Shown: positions 1-6,635 of the stretch, in pieces
How the letters are laid out: each line of letters starts with the position of its first letter
How positions within the stretch are numbered: the first letter of the stretch is position 1
From: Bacillota bacterium
GTDB taxonomy: Bacteria; Bacillota; Clostridia; Oscillospirales; Ruminococcaceae
Reading direction: 5' to 3'
Length of the DNA: 8,168 nucleotides
NCBI GenBank assembly: GCA_023395695.1
Contig: JAEWYJ010000110.1
Coordinates: forward strand, 1-8,168
Notes under the pieces: model-generated
The model's input: only the letters and a program-made list of their open reading frames with translations
Databases searched by the model: none
Told to the model about the DNA's origin: nothing
Program-made: the position numbers and the translations under genes

Positions 1-384
1 CCAAAGCACCCGCCAGAACACTTTAGCGGCATAAAAATATTCAAAAATGCCAACCGTCGGCTCAGTCTTGCCGTCGCCCAGCAGAAAAAACCACCGCAAC
101 AGCCCCATAGACAAGGGCGTCAGCACCAGAAAATAAAGCGCTGCCACCGCCAGAGACACCGCCATCGCCACCGGTGAAACATTCGGCAGGTCGTCAAGAT
201 AAATATCGGGTGTGGCAAACGGGTCGACATAGGCCGGCAGCCCGAACACTGCCGAAAGCAGCATTTCCAGCGCCACAAACAAAAAGCAGAATATCATCGC
301 GACAAGCGCAATGGCCGCAGCCCGCGACCAATGCCGCTGCAGGGCCCGGCGCGCGTTTTGTTTTATCAGTCTTCTCAGCTTCAT
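1..384 (-). CDS. Integral membrane protein, DUF975-like, N-terminal 128 residues (truncated by window edge)
   Basis: Open frame on the minus strand from an ATG at 384 down to position 1 with no stop, so the C-terminus lies outside the window. The start is supported by GGGGGGAG five bases before the ATG. The protein opens with a basic stretch (MKLRRLIKQNARRAL), followed by a hydrophobic segment at about residues 23-48, a polar loop (residues 50-69, with several Asp), a second hydrophobic segment at about 70-96, and a motif ending in GIFEYFYAAKVFWRVL. A basic amphipathic start, a first membrane helix and a later G-x-F-x-x-F segment resemble the DUF975 family of multi-pass membrane proteins of unknown function; this match is from memory of the family pattern only. 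It follows the phosphatase gene on the same strand after 129 bases. No convincing promoter or terminator is visible in that gap. That it is a gene is fairly sure; the family is tentative. Confidence 0.8.
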   Translation of the reverse strand, partial: MKLRRLIKQNARRALQRHWSRAAAIALVAMIFCFLFVALEMLLSAVFGLPAYVDPFATPDIYLDDLPNVSPVAMAVSLAVAALYFLVLTPLSMGLLRWFFLLGDGKTEPTVGIFEYFYAAKVFWRVLW

Positions 385-513
385 GGGTGCTCCCCCCGTT
401 ACAATAGTGAATAGCCAAAAGTTTATGGGCCAAGAAGCGGCTGCATTTACCTTTCAGGCCTCACCATTACTAAAATATTGCTTCGTTTTAATATAAAATA
501 ACTGGCCACAGCC

Positions 514-1182
514 TTACAGCGTGATGCCCAAACTGCCCATCACCCGTGGGTCCCGACCGGCAGGCAGCCCGACCGGCACACTGCCTATGACTTCAATGAC
601 GCGGTCGCGCATCCAAAGCGCCGTGGACATGCGCACAGTATAGCCGGCGCCGTTGCCCAACGCCCACTCGCCCATCGGCGCACGCGGCATGACAAAGGAC
701 GACAACAGCCCCATGAACACCCCGCCATGAGAAATGACCGCTGCTTCGGTAATGCGGTTTTGTGTCATGTTCATAAAAATGGCATTTAACGCCCCGCCGA
801 TGCGCGCGGCAAATTGCTCTCCTGTTTCAAGCGCGCCGGGCGGCGTGCCGGTAAGTGAATTGGCAATCCATTGGCGATATGCCGGGTCGTTCTGGAGCGC
901 GTCGATGTATTTCCCCTCAAAATCTCCCAGTGAAAGCTCGACCAGATCTTCTACAATTGTGCGGGGCTCGTCGGGGTATAAAATGTCGGCCGTCTGTGTG
1001 CAGCGCAGCAGCGGAGAGCAGTAAACCTCCTGCACAGACGGGTATTGATAGGTCTCTTTAAGCCGCTCCAGTGCCTCCCGCCCTTCCTTGCAGACCGGAA
1101 TATCCAGCCGCCCAACATACCGTCCGACACGGTTTCCCTCGGTCATGCCATGGCGGATAAAATGCAGTTTGTAAGTAACCAT
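514..1182 (-). CDS. Histidine phosphatase superfamily protein (phosphoglycerate-mutase-like)
   Basis: A 222-residue cytoplasmic protein with the hallmarks of branch 1 of the histidine phosphatase superfamily. The phosphate-accepting RHG triad is at residues 10-12 (LHFIRHGMTEGN). A conserved Arg in SPLLRCTQTA is at 60, the acid/base Glu is probably E82 in LVELSLGDFEG, and the second catalytic His is at 152 in ISHGG. Members use a phosphohistidine intermediate to remove or move phosphate on small molecules; the substrate cannot be read from sequence, and CobC-like or PGM-like labels would be guesses. I chose the ATG at 1182 because GGAGG lies five bases upstream. A TTG at 1194 in the same frame would place that ribosome binding site inside the gene. 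The gene is divergent from the XRE regulator and shares an AT-rich promoter region with it, so co-regulation is possible but unproven. Confidence 0.93.
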   Translation of the reverse strand: MVTYKLHFIRHGMTEGNRVGRYVGRLDIPVCKEGREALERLKETYQYPSVQEVYCSPLLRCTQTADILYPDEPRTIVEDLVELSLGDFEGKYIDALQNDPAYRQWIANSLTGTPPGALETGEQFAARIGGALNAIFMNMTQNRITEAAVISHGGVFMGLLSSFVMPRAPMGEWALGNGAGYTVRMSTALWMRDRVIEVIGSVPVGLPAGRDPRVMGSLGITL

Positions 1183-1217
1183 CTTTCCCTCCAAATTTTT
1201 GTTTAAATCTACATATT

Positions 1218-1246
1218 TTTACAATTGGTGCATTATTTCTTTACAA
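1218..1246 (-). promoter_or_regulatory. Possible promoter of the phosphatase gene
   Basis: On the minus strand, TTGTAA (complement of 1241-1246) and TGTAAA (complement of 1218-1223) are 17 bases apart, each matching four of six consensus positions. Transcription would start near 1211, giving a leader of about 28 bases that contains the GGAGG site. The hexamers are weak, and they lie inside the duplicated TTTACAATTG element. Confidence 0.3.
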
Positions 1247-1249
1247 TTG
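1218..1249. repeat. Duplicated TTTACAATTG element in the divergent promoter region
   Basis: The ten-base sequence TTTACAATTG occurs at 1218-1227 and again at 1240-1249, a 22-base step or about two helical turns. The right copy overlaps the -35 hexamer of the regulator promoter. On the minus strand both copies fall within the possible promoter of the phosphatase gene. A paired site on the same DNA face is a common operator layout, so these could bind the neighbouring XRE protein. The sequence is AT-rich, so chance repetition cannot be excluded. Confidence 0.4.
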
Positions 1250-1268
1250 CCCTGTGTTATACTACAAT
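1240..1268 (+). promoter_or_regulatory. Sigma-A type promoter of the XRE regulator gene
   Basis: TTTACA (1240-1245) and TACAAT (1263-1268) are separated by exactly 17 bases. Each matches five of six consensus positions. The predicted start near 1275 lies shortly before the AGGAGG at 1289-1294. The -35 hexamer is part of one copy of the duplicated TTTACAATTG element, which suggests that a protein bound there could block the polymerase. Confidence 0.7.
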
Positions 1269-1302
1269 CAATATACTCTTCGTAATTTAGGAGGCTTTCG
1301 TG

Positions 1303-2016
1303 ATGAATTCACACTTTCCCCGAGTCATTTCGCTGCTGCGGCGCGAGCAAAAGCTAAGCCAAAAGCAGGCGGCCGCCGACCTTGGTATCTCACAGGCGTT
1401 GCTGTCGCATTATGAAAAGGGCATCCGCGAATGCGGGCTCGATTTTGTGGTAAAGGTGGCTTCGTACTATAACGTCTCCTGCGACTATCTGCTGGGCCGT
1501 TCCCCTGACCGAAGCGGAACGCTGCTCAGCATTGAGGAGCTGCCCGCGCCTGAGGATGCGGGTAAAGAAAATGCCGTGGGCAATGTCGGTCTTCTGGTCA
1601 TGCTCAACAAAAAGCTGATCTCAAATTCGCTTTATGTGTTGTTTGACCTGCTGGGCAAAACCAAAAACCGTCTGCTCATCTCACAGATATCCGCCTTTTT
1701 CATGCTGGCCGTATACCGCATGTTTAGAATTATTTATTCTGCCGACGGTAAAAATCCGCAGGCTTTTTTTTCGGTGCCAAAGCCATTGGCGCCGGGCTAT
1801 GCCGACGCCGCCATGCGCGCACTTGAAAGCAACGCCGAAACCATTGTGTCAGGCGAGCTGAAGCAAATTCCCTGCCTCGGCGAGATTGAAGAAATTATTC
1901 CGGTACCGATAAGCACCCAGTCGCTCAACGAAAGCTACCCGCTGTTTGCCGCATCGCTGTTTAACCTGATTAAGAATGCCGAAGAACAGCTACCCGGTGA
2001 AAAAGCCGATAAATAA
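1303..2016 (+). CDS. XRE-family helix-turn-helix transcriptional regulator with unrecognised C-terminal domain
   Basis: The 237-residue protein begins with a Cro/C1-type DNA-binding domain (about residues 6-66): LLRREQKLSQKQAAADLGIS leads into the recognition helix QALLSHYEKG, and the domain closes with the CDYLLGRS ending common in Firmicute XRE regulators. Residues from about 67 to 95 look like a polar linker. The remainder (about 96-230) is mostly helical, including a hydrophobic stretch around ISAFFMLAVYRMFRIIY. I do not recognise it as a known ligand-binding or oligomerisation domain. AGGAGG at 1289-1294 is eight bases before the ATG at 1303; a GTG directly before it (1300) is five bases away and could also serve. 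The gene is divergent from the phosphatase, and autoregulation through the shared promoter region is a reasonable inference. No clear terminator follows directly. Function beyond DNA binding is unknown. Confidence 0.88.
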   Translation: MNSHFPRVISLLRREQKLSQKQAAADLGISQALLSHYEKGIRECGLDFVVKVASYYNVSCDYLLGRSPDRSGTLLSIEELPAPEDAGKENAVGNVGLLVMLNKKLISNSLYVLFDLLGKTKNRLLISQISAFFMLAVYRMFRIIYSADGKNPQAFFSVPKPLAPGYADAAMRALESNAETIVSGELKQIPCLGEIEEIIPVPISTQSLNESYPLFAASLFNLIKNAEEQLPGEKADK

Positions 2017-2057
2017 AAGCACCGCCATAGCTATAAACCAACAAGGTACAAATTCCT

Positions 2058-2118
2058 TTAAACAGCGAGCCGTTGCGCATTGTCCCGGTATAATAGGCGT
2101 TCTGTGGCTATTATACCA
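2058..2118 (+). repeat. Hairpin-forming repeat, copy 1
   Basis: First of two near-identical ~61-base units; the copies start 110 bases apart and match at 53 of 61 positions. The 3' half is a stem-loop: GGTATAATAG (2087-2096) pairs perfectly with CTATTATACC (2108-2117). The 5' half contains GCGAGCCGTTGCG. A further GGTATAAT at 2134-2141 lies just after it, so ATTATACCAT (2110-2119) can pair instead with ATGGTATAAT (2132-2141). The arms contain TATAAT, but no -35 hexamer lies at a suitable distance on either strand, and no T-run follows, so it is neither a clear promoter nor a terminator. The 2017-2305 interval shows no gene otherwise. Confidence 0.75.
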
Positions 2119-2167
2119 TGAGTGCAAGCGAATGGTATAATTTGCGCATCAAAAGGCGGTTGCCGCG

Positions 2168-2228
2168 TTAAGCGGCGAGCCGTTGCGTATTACCCCGGTA
2201 TAATAGCCCTTCTGCGGCTATTATACCA
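2168..2228 (+). repeat. Hairpin-forming repeat, copy 2
   Basis: Second unit of the repeat. Its stem is longer than in copy 1: GGTATAATAGCC (2197-2208) pairs with GGCTATTATACC (2216-2227) over 12 bases around a seven-base loop. All differences from copy 1 lie in the loop, the inner stem ends and the 5' half, while the ten-base arms are identical, as expected if the folded form or the palindrome is what is conserved. A small GCCGC/GCGGC hairpin (2162-2176) overlaps its left edge. This fits a REP-like or MITE-like dispersed element, which cannot be confirmed from two copies. Confidence 0.75.
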
Positions 2229-2305
2229 CAAATCAGGTTGCCATTTCTATACCGGCCTGTTAAACATCGGTAAGCAAATTGCCGCTTCGACGCACCACAA
2301 GGTCT

Positions 2306-2345
2306 AAAAACCGCTGCAAAACAGCCTTTGTTTGCAGCGGTTTTT
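2306..2345. terminator. Strong intrinsic terminator, usable in both directions
   Basis: AAAAACCGCTGCAAA (2306-2320) and TTTGCAGCGGTTTTT (2331-2345) are perfect 15-base inverted repeats around a ten-base loop. Read on either strand the GC-containing stem ends in a T-run. It lies 12 bases beyond the stop of the minus-strand 56-residue gene, whose terminator it most likely is, and it would also stop rightward transcription coming from the XRE gene and the repeats. Confidence 0.9.
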
Positions 2346-2357
2346 GTTGTATCCGGT

Positions 2358-2528
2358 TTACAATGCGCTTTGGCCTTTCTGAATGTTCTCGGCCACCTTT
2401 TGAATCTCCTCCAGGCTGCTAAAAGGCACCGACGACTGCATAATATTCTCCTGAACAAAGGCAGGCAGTCCGTCAAAATATGCTTTTACCTGCTGGTTCT
2501 TCATCCATTCGGGCTTGCTGTTGTCCAT
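2358..2528 (-). CDS. Small soluble protein of unknown function (56 aa)
   Basis: A 56-residue open frame starts at the ATG at 2528, with AAGGAG ten bases upstream, and ends 12 bases before a strong terminator. This complete set of gene signals on the minus strand argues that it is real. The protein is hydrophilic, with no signal peptide or membrane segment. A central LPAFVQENIMQSSVPFSSLEEIQKVAENI stretch alternates helix-forming residues, and the ends are rich in Gln, Lys and Glu. No Cys or obvious metal site is present. Small proteins with a similar LPxxVxExIMQS core seem familiar from Clostridia, but I cannot name a family. The gene is divergent from recA; the LexA box is about 150 bases upstream of its start. 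The frame stays open upstream to 2672, but that extension would run across the ribosome binding site and likely promoter. Confidence 0.72.
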   Translation of the reverse strand: MDNSKPEWMKNQQVKAYFDGLPAFVQENIMQSSVPFSSLEEIQKVAENIQKGQSAL

Positions 2529-2552
2529 GGCTGGCACACTCCTTCGCGTAAT

Positions 2553-2582
2553 ATTATCTCTATTTTGTGCCAAACACTGCAA
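2553..2582 (-). promoter_or_regulatory. Possible promoter of the 56-aa gene
   Basis: On the minus strand TTGCAG (complement of 2577-2582) and GATAAT (complement of 2553-2558) are 18 bases apart, matching four and five of six consensus positions. The predicted start falls shortly before AAGGAG. This position supports the start codon at 2528 rather than the longer frame. Confidence 0.45.
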
Positions 2583-2679
2583 ATAATTCCTTACTGCCTG
2601 AAAAAGTATGACTGCCGGCATACCGGCCAAAGGCGCGGGCGTGTCCGGCAATAAACACCGTATTATGCACATTCTTTTA

Positions 2680-2693
2680 TGAACATTTGTTCC
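2680..2693. promoter_or_regulatory. LexA (SOS) box upstream of recA
   Basis: TGAACATTTGTTCC contains the perfect dyad GAAC-ATTT-GTTC. It agrees with the Gram-positive LexA consensus CGAACRNRYGTTYC at 12 of 14 positions, differing at the first base and at one inner position. It ends 18 bases before the recA -35 hexamer. LexA bound here would repress recA until DNA damage activates RecA-stimulated LexA self-cleavage. The box sits a little further upstream than an operator overlapping the promoter, so repression could act by hindering polymerase docking. Confidence 0.85.
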
Positions 2694-2711
2694 AAATACA
2701 GGCTGAATCGG

Positions 2712-2740
2712 TTGCTTTTCTTTTTGCTATGCGGTATAAT
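2712..2740 (+). promoter_or_regulatory. recA promoter
   Basis: TTGCTT (2712-2717) and a perfect TATAAT (2735-2740) are separated by 17 bases. The predicted start near 2747 gives a leader of about 54 bases before the recA ATG. The LexA box lies just upstream. Confidence 0.75.
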
Positions 2741-2800
2741 ATTTAAAATAAAACGATTGCGGCCGCGACCGGCACCTATAAACGGACGGAGGATATTAAA

Positions 2801-3886
2801 ATGGCTGACGACAAGCAAGGCGCACTTGAAACTGCACTGAGCCAGATTGAAAAAAAATTCGGCAAGGGCGCGGTGATGAAACTTGGACAGCACAGCGCGC
2901 TGAATGTTGATGCAATTCCCACCGGCTCTATCGCGCTGGATTATGCGCTGGGCATCGGCGGCGTTCCCAAGGGGCGTATCGTCGAAATATACGGGCCGGA
3001 ATCCTCCGGTAAAACCACCGTGGCGCTGCATATTGTGGCTGAGGCGCAAAAACGCGGCGGCGACGCGGTGTTCATTGACGTTGAGCACGCGCTCGACCCG
3101 GTTTACGCTCAGTCGCTTGGCGTTGATATTGACTCGCTGCTCGTTTCGCAGCCCGACACCGGCGAGCAGGCGCTGGAAATTTGCGAGGCGCTTGTGCGTT
3201 CGGGCGCTATTGATGTCGTGGTCATCGACTCGGTAGCCGCCATGGTCACCAAGGCCGAAATTGAGGGCGAAATGGGCGACTCGCACGTCGGCCTTCAGGC
3301 ACGCCTAATGAGCCAGGCGCTGCGTAAGCTCACCGGCGCTATTTCAAAGTCCAACTGTATTGCGATCTTTATCAACCAGCTGCGCGAGAAGATCGGCGTC
3401 ATGTACGGCAACCCCGAAACGACGCCCGGCGGACGCGCACTCAAATTTTACTCCTCGGTGCGTCTGGACGTCCGCCGCATTGAGCAAATTAAGCAAGGTA
3501 GCGAAATTTTAGGTAACCGCACCCGTGTCAAGGTGGTAAAAAACAAAGTCGCTCCGCCCTTTAAAGAAGCGGAATTTGACATTATGTACGGCAAGGGCAT
3601 TTCAAAGGAAGGCGAAATTCTCGACCTGGCAGTCAAGCTTGGCATCATTCAGAAAAGCGGCTCGTGGTTTTCCTACAACGAGACCCGCCTGGGTCAGGGC
3701 CGCGACAACGTCAAGGAATATTTTAAAAGCAGCCCCGAGCTGCTCGACGAAATTGCAGCCAAAGTACGCGAGGGCATCAGCACGGTCGGCGTGGAAAAGA
3801 CCAAGCCTGCCAAGGCGTCCCGCACCGCCGCCAAGGGCTCGGCCGACATTGACGTTGAGGTCGATTCGGAGCGCGGGAGCGAATGA
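2801..3886 (+). CDS. recA: Recombinase RecA
   Basis: A full-length RecA of 361 residues. It forms ATP-dependent filaments on single-stranded DNA, drives homologous pairing and strand exchange, and acts as co-protease for LexA. The Walker A motif GPESSGKT is at residues 65-72. The catalytic Glu is E95 ([10 protein letters not shown]), and Walker B VVVIDS is at 139-144. Loop L1 ([18 protein letters not shown]) is near 155-172. The L2 DNA-binding region ([22 protein letters not shown]) spans 190-211. The C-terminal domain ends in an acidic tail ([13 protein letters not shown]) after a Lys/Ala-rich linker. GGAGG at 2788-2792, eight bases before the ATG, fixes the start. A LexA box and promoter lie upstream, so SOS induction is likely. 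recX overlaps the stop codon by four bases. No key residue is missing. Confidence 0.99.
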   Translation: MADDKQGALETALSQIEKKFGKGAVMKLGQHSALNVDAIPTGSIALDYALGIGGVPKGRIVEIYGPESSGKTTVALHIVAEAQKRGGDAVFIDVEHALDPVYAQSLGVDIDSLLVSQPDTGEQALEICEALVRSGAIDVVVIDSVAAMVTKAEIEGEMGDSHVGLQARLMSQALRKLTGAISKSNCIAIFINQLREKIGVMYGNPETTPGGRALKFYSSVRLDVRRIEQIKQGSEILGNRTRVKVVKNKVAPPFKEAEFDIMYGKGISKEGEILDLAVKLGIIQKSGSWFSYNETRLGQGRDNVKEYFKSSPELLDEIAAKVREGISTVGVEKTKPAKASRTAAKGSADIDVEVDSERGSE

Positions 3887-4497
3887 TTATCACCGACGCG
3901 CGGCGAACAAAACGCGGCAGAATCTCGGTGTATGCCGACGGCGAATTTTTGTTTGCAGCCGAGGAGGAAAGCTGGCAGCTTTCGGGTCTTAACACCGGCG
4001 ATACGGTTGACGAGGCGCAGCTTGACGCCCTGCTGCGTCAGAGCCGCGCGCAAGAGGCCAAGCGCCGTGCGCTGAACATGCTGTCGGCCAAAAGCTACAC
4101 CGCCCAAACCCTGACCCGCCGTCTGGCCGAAAAAACCGGCGGTGAAGCGGCGCACACGGCGGTTGCGCGCATGGAGGAGCTGGGGCTTATCGACGACGAG
4201 GACTACGCGTTGCGCTGTGCGCGCGATTTGTTCCATCTGCGCGGCTTTGCCCCGCGGCGCATCCGCTACGAGCTGCAAAAGCGCGGTATTCCGTCCGAGC
4301 TGTGCGCGCTGGCGCTTGAAGAAATTGCGTCGGACTGCGACGACCTTCCAGAACGGGCCGCTGTGCTTTTACGCGCACGCTTTGGCACACTTGAAAACGA
4401 CGCCGACCTTCGGCGTGCCGTATCGTTGCTTGAGCGCTATGGCTATAGCTATTCCGATATTCAAAGTGCGCTGCGCGCTGTTTCCGAAACGGAATAA
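3883..4497 (+). CDS. recX: Regulatory protein RecX
   Basis: A 204-residue member of the RecX family, small helical proteins that bind RecA filaments and modulate, usually inhibit, recombinase and co-protease activity. After a short beta-rich N-terminal part (residues 1-35), the rest fits the family's tandem three-helix repeats. Recognisable stretches are [19 protein letters not shown] (63-81), GLIDDEDYA (101-109) and [16 protein letters not shown] (121-136); [12 protein letters not shown] lies near the end. The ATG overlaps the recA stop in an ATGA arrangement. A GGGAG within the recA end can serve as ribosome binding site, so translation is probably coupled and the two are co-transcribed under the LexA-controlled promoter. 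Length is in the usual range for Firmicute RecX. Confidence 0.95.
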   Translation: MIITDARRTKRGRISVYADGEFLFAAEEESWQLSGLNTGDTVDEAQLDALLRQSRAQEAKRRALNMLSAKSYTAQTLTRRLAEKTGGEAAHTAVARMEELGLIDDEDYALRCARDLFHLRGFAPRRIRYELQKRGIPSELCALALEEIASDCDDLPERAAVLLRARFGTLENDADLRRAVSLLERYGYSYSDIQSALRAVSETE

Positions 4498-4628
4498 GGG
4501 TACAGAACGCTTTTCGCAGCCTGCCCGACAGGCTTTACGCATTCATTCAGGTTAAACAGTCGTCAAGCTGTCGGTTGTTTTGTTCCGAATGCCTATCAAT
4601 ATCTCCCCGAAAGGACTTAAAATATTCT

Positions 4629-5957
4629 ATGACTTATAAGGTTGGAATGATCTCGCTCGGCTGCTCTAAAAATCAGGTAGATGCCGAGCATATGCTGGCC
4701 GAGCTTTCGGTGAACGGTTTTACCCTGTGTAACGAGCCGGAGGAATGCGACGCCATCATCGTCAATACCTGCGGCTTTATTGAGGACGCCAAGCGCGAAT
4801 CGATTGAGAGCATCTTTGAGGCGGCCCAGCAGCGTAAAAACAAGCTCAAAGCGCTGGCCGTCACCGGTTGTCTTGCCGAGCGCTACCAGCAGGAGTTCGC
4901 CGCCGAAATTCCCGAGGCGGATGTCATCCTCGGCATGGGTGCGATGGGCAACATCGCTCAGGCGCTGCGGCACGCGCTGGAACAAGGCGAGCGCGTCGTG
5001 GAATTTGGCGACAAAGCCGCGCTGCCCCTTGAGGGCAAGCGCATTCTGGCAAACGCCCCCTACTTTGCGTACCTGAAGGTGGCCGAGGGCTGCGACAACC
5101 GCTGCGCCTTCTGTGCCATCCCCGATATTCGCGGGCATTTCCGCAGCCGCAAAATGGAGGATATTATAGAGGAAGCGAAAACGCTCGCCGAGCAGGGCGT
5201 TGTTGAGCTTAACGTTGTCGCACAGGACACCACCCGCTACGGGCAGGATCTTTACGGCAGGCTGATGCTGCCCGAGCTGCTGCGTGCGCTATGTCAGATT
5301 GAAAAACTGCACTGGATACGCGTGCTCTACTGCTACCCCGACCGCACAACCGATGAATTGATTGACGTAATCGCAAGCGAACCGAAGATTGTCAAATACA
5401 TCGACCTGCCGCTGCAGCACAGTTGCGACCCTGTGCTGCGCCGTATGCTGCGCCGGGGTGATTTCAGCCTTATAGACGGCCTGCTCAACAAGCTGCGCGA
5501 CCGCATCCCCGGCGTCGTCATCCGCACCACGATGATCGCCGGTCTGCCCGGCGAAACCGAGGCGGAGTTCGAGCACCTGTGCGACTTTGTCCGCGACCAA
5601 GCCTTTGACCGGCTCGGCTGCTTTGCCTATTCACAGGAGGAAGAAACCCCTGCGGGAAAAATGCCGGATCAGCTTGAGCCGGAGCTGCGCCGCCGCCGTG
5701 CCGATACAATTATGGAAATTCAGATGGGTATTGCCAACCAAATTGCCCATGCGAGCGAGGGCCGCACGCTTGAGGTTCTGTGTGAGGGCTGGGACGACGA
5801 AGCGCGGTGCTATGTGGGCCGCAGCTATATGGATGCCCCCGACATTGATACCAAGGTGTATTTTGTCGGGGCACAAGGCCTTACGGCGGGCCGGTTTGTC
5901 ACGGTGGAGATTACCGGCGCCGACGGCTACGATCTGACCGGAGAGCAGGTGGATTAA
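4629..5957 (+). CDS. rimO: Ribosomal protein S12 methylthiotransferase RimO
   Basis: A 442-residue radical SAM methylthiotransferase. RimO adds a methylthio group to the beta-carbon of a conserved Asp of ribosomal protein S12, using two [4Fe-4S] clusters. The N-terminal UPF0004 domain supplies three cluster Cys: C12 (ISLGCSKNQ), C48 (VNTCGFI) and C81 (VTGCLAERY). The radical SAM motif CxxxCxxC is C155/C159/C162 (EGCDNRCAFCAIP). A C-terminal TRAM domain covers about residues 375-440. The LGCSKNQVD and GCDNRCAFCAIPDIRG signatures favour RimO over the related tRNA enzymes MiaB and MtaB. The ATG at 4629 begins the usual MTYKVGMISLGCSKNQ; its AAAGGA site (4610-4615) is 13 bases upstream, rather far, so translation initiation may be modest. 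A TTG 18 codons earlier lacks a ribosome binding site. It follows recX after 131 bases and abuts pgsA, with which it is surely co-transcribed. Confidence 0.97.
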   Translation: MTYKVGMISLGCSKNQVDAEHMLAELSVNGFTLCNEPEECDAIIVNTCGFIEDAKRESIESIFEAAQQRKNKLKALAVTGCLAERYQQEFAAEIPEADVILGMGAMGNIAQALRHALEQGERVVEFGDKAALPLEGKRILANAPYFAYLKVAEGCDNRCAFCAIPDIRGHFRSRKMEDIIEEAKTLAEQGVVELNVVAQDTTRYGQDLYGRLMLPELLRALCQIEKLHWIRVLYCYPDRTTDELIDVIASEPKIVKYIDLPLQHSCDPVLRRMLRRGDFSLIDGLLNKLRDRIPGVVIRTTMIAGLPGETEAEFEHLCDFVRDQAFDRLGCFAYSQEEETPAGKMPDQLEPELRRRRADTIMEIQMGIANQIAHASEGRTLEVLCEGWDDEARCYVGRSYMDAPDIDTKVYFVGAQGLTAGRFVTVEITGADGYDLTGEQVD

Positions 5958-5958
5958 A

Positions 5959-6534
5959 ATGAATCTTCCGAATAAGCTGACGCTGCTGCGCATTATGCTT
6001 GTCCCGTTTTTTGTGTTTTTTCTCATGGCCGAGCGCTCCGGCACCTTTCTCCTGCTGGCGCTGCTCGTCTTTGGGGTTGCCAGCCTGACCGACCTGCTGG
6101 ACGGCAAAATTGCGCGCAGCCGCGGGTTGGTCACCACCTTTGGCAAGCTGATGGACCCGCTGGCGGACAAAATTCTTGTCATGAGCGCCATGATCTGCTT
6201 TGTTGCCTTAAAGCTTGCCCCCGCATGGGCGGTTATTGTCATTCTAACCCGCGAGTTTCTGGTCACCTCGCTGCGGCTTATCGCAGCCGGAGAGGGGCGT
6301 GTCATCGCCGCCGACAAATGGGGAAAGGTGAAAACGGTCACCCAGATGGTCTGGATTATATGGGTACTGCTCTGGCAGTGGTTAACCGCCTCCCCGTTGG
6401 CGCTGCCCGCCGGGCTTGACGCGTCGGGTCACACTGTCTCAACGGTTTTGCTGACTGCGTCGGTATTTTTCACGCTGCTTTCAGGCTTTAATTACGTCTG
6501 GAAAAACCGTGCGCTGCTGTTTGGGGATATGTGA
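5959..6534 (+). CDS. pgsA: CDP-diacylglycerol--glycerol-3-phosphate 3-phosphatidyltransferase
   Basis: A 191-residue membrane enzyme that transfers the phosphatidyl group from CDP-diacylglycerol to glycerol 3-phosphate, making phosphatidylglycerol phosphate for anionic membrane lipids. The CDP-alcohol phosphatidyltransferase signature D-x2-DG-x2-AR-x8-G-x3-D-x3-D is complete at D45, D48-G49, A52-R53, G62, D66 and D70. The N-terminus MNLPNKLTLLRIMLVP is typical of PgsA. Several hydrophobic segments follow: roughly 10-22, 28-42, 71-88, 90-104, 125-141 and 158-177. The ATG is one base after the rimO stop, with AGGTGG six bases upstream inside rimO, so the pair is an operon. The related cardiolipin and phosphatidylserine synthases are less likely given length and N-terminus. 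Confidence 0.95.
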   Translation: MNLPNKLTLLRIMLVPFFVFFLMAERSGTFLLLALLVFGVASLTDLLDGKIARSRGLVTTFGKLMDPLADKILVMSAMICFVALKLAPAWAVIVILTREFLVTSLRLIAAGEGRVIAADKWGKVKTVTQMVWIIWVLLWQWLTASPLALPAGLDASGHTVSTVLLTASVFFTLLSGFNYVWKNRALLFGDM

Positions 6535-6635
6535 CAGGCGGCGCGCCGCTTTAGCGTAGGCGTATTTAATCGCGCTGCTGACAGGCAGCTACCCGTAGCA
6601 GCACGCTTGCTTAAAGATTTGATTGGAGGTTCAAA

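Noticed and set aside
1183..1194. Longer phosphatase start at a TTG (1194)
   Set aside because: The GGAGG ribosome binding site lies inside this extension, correctly spaced for the ATG at 1182.
2058..2228. CRISPR array
   Set aside because: There are only two copies of a long palindromic unit with one 49-base gap, no further repeats and no cas genes.
2529..2672. Upstream extension of the 56-aa gene to 2672
   Set aside because: It would cross the AAGGAG site and a plausible promoter, and the added sequence looks like translated non-coding DNA.
2663..3286. 207-residue minus-strand frame opposite recA
   Set aside because: It mirrors the recA codon pattern on the opposite strand and has no ribosome binding site or domain; a shadow frame.
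4518..4536. Terminator between recX and rimO (AGCCTG-CCCGA-CAGGCT)
   Set aside because: The stem is only six bases and is followed by just two or three T, so termination would be weak; recX and rimO may or may not share a transcript.
4575..4628. Longer RimO start at a TTG (4575)
   Set aside because: There is no ribosome binding site before it, and the added residues do not belong to the family; RimO proteins begin close to the ISLGCSKN motif.
6538..6552. Terminator after pgsA (12-base palindrome GCGGCGCGCCGC then TTT)
   Set aside because: The hairpin would be a four-pair stem with a tetraloop and lacks a proper T-run; probably a compositional palindrome.
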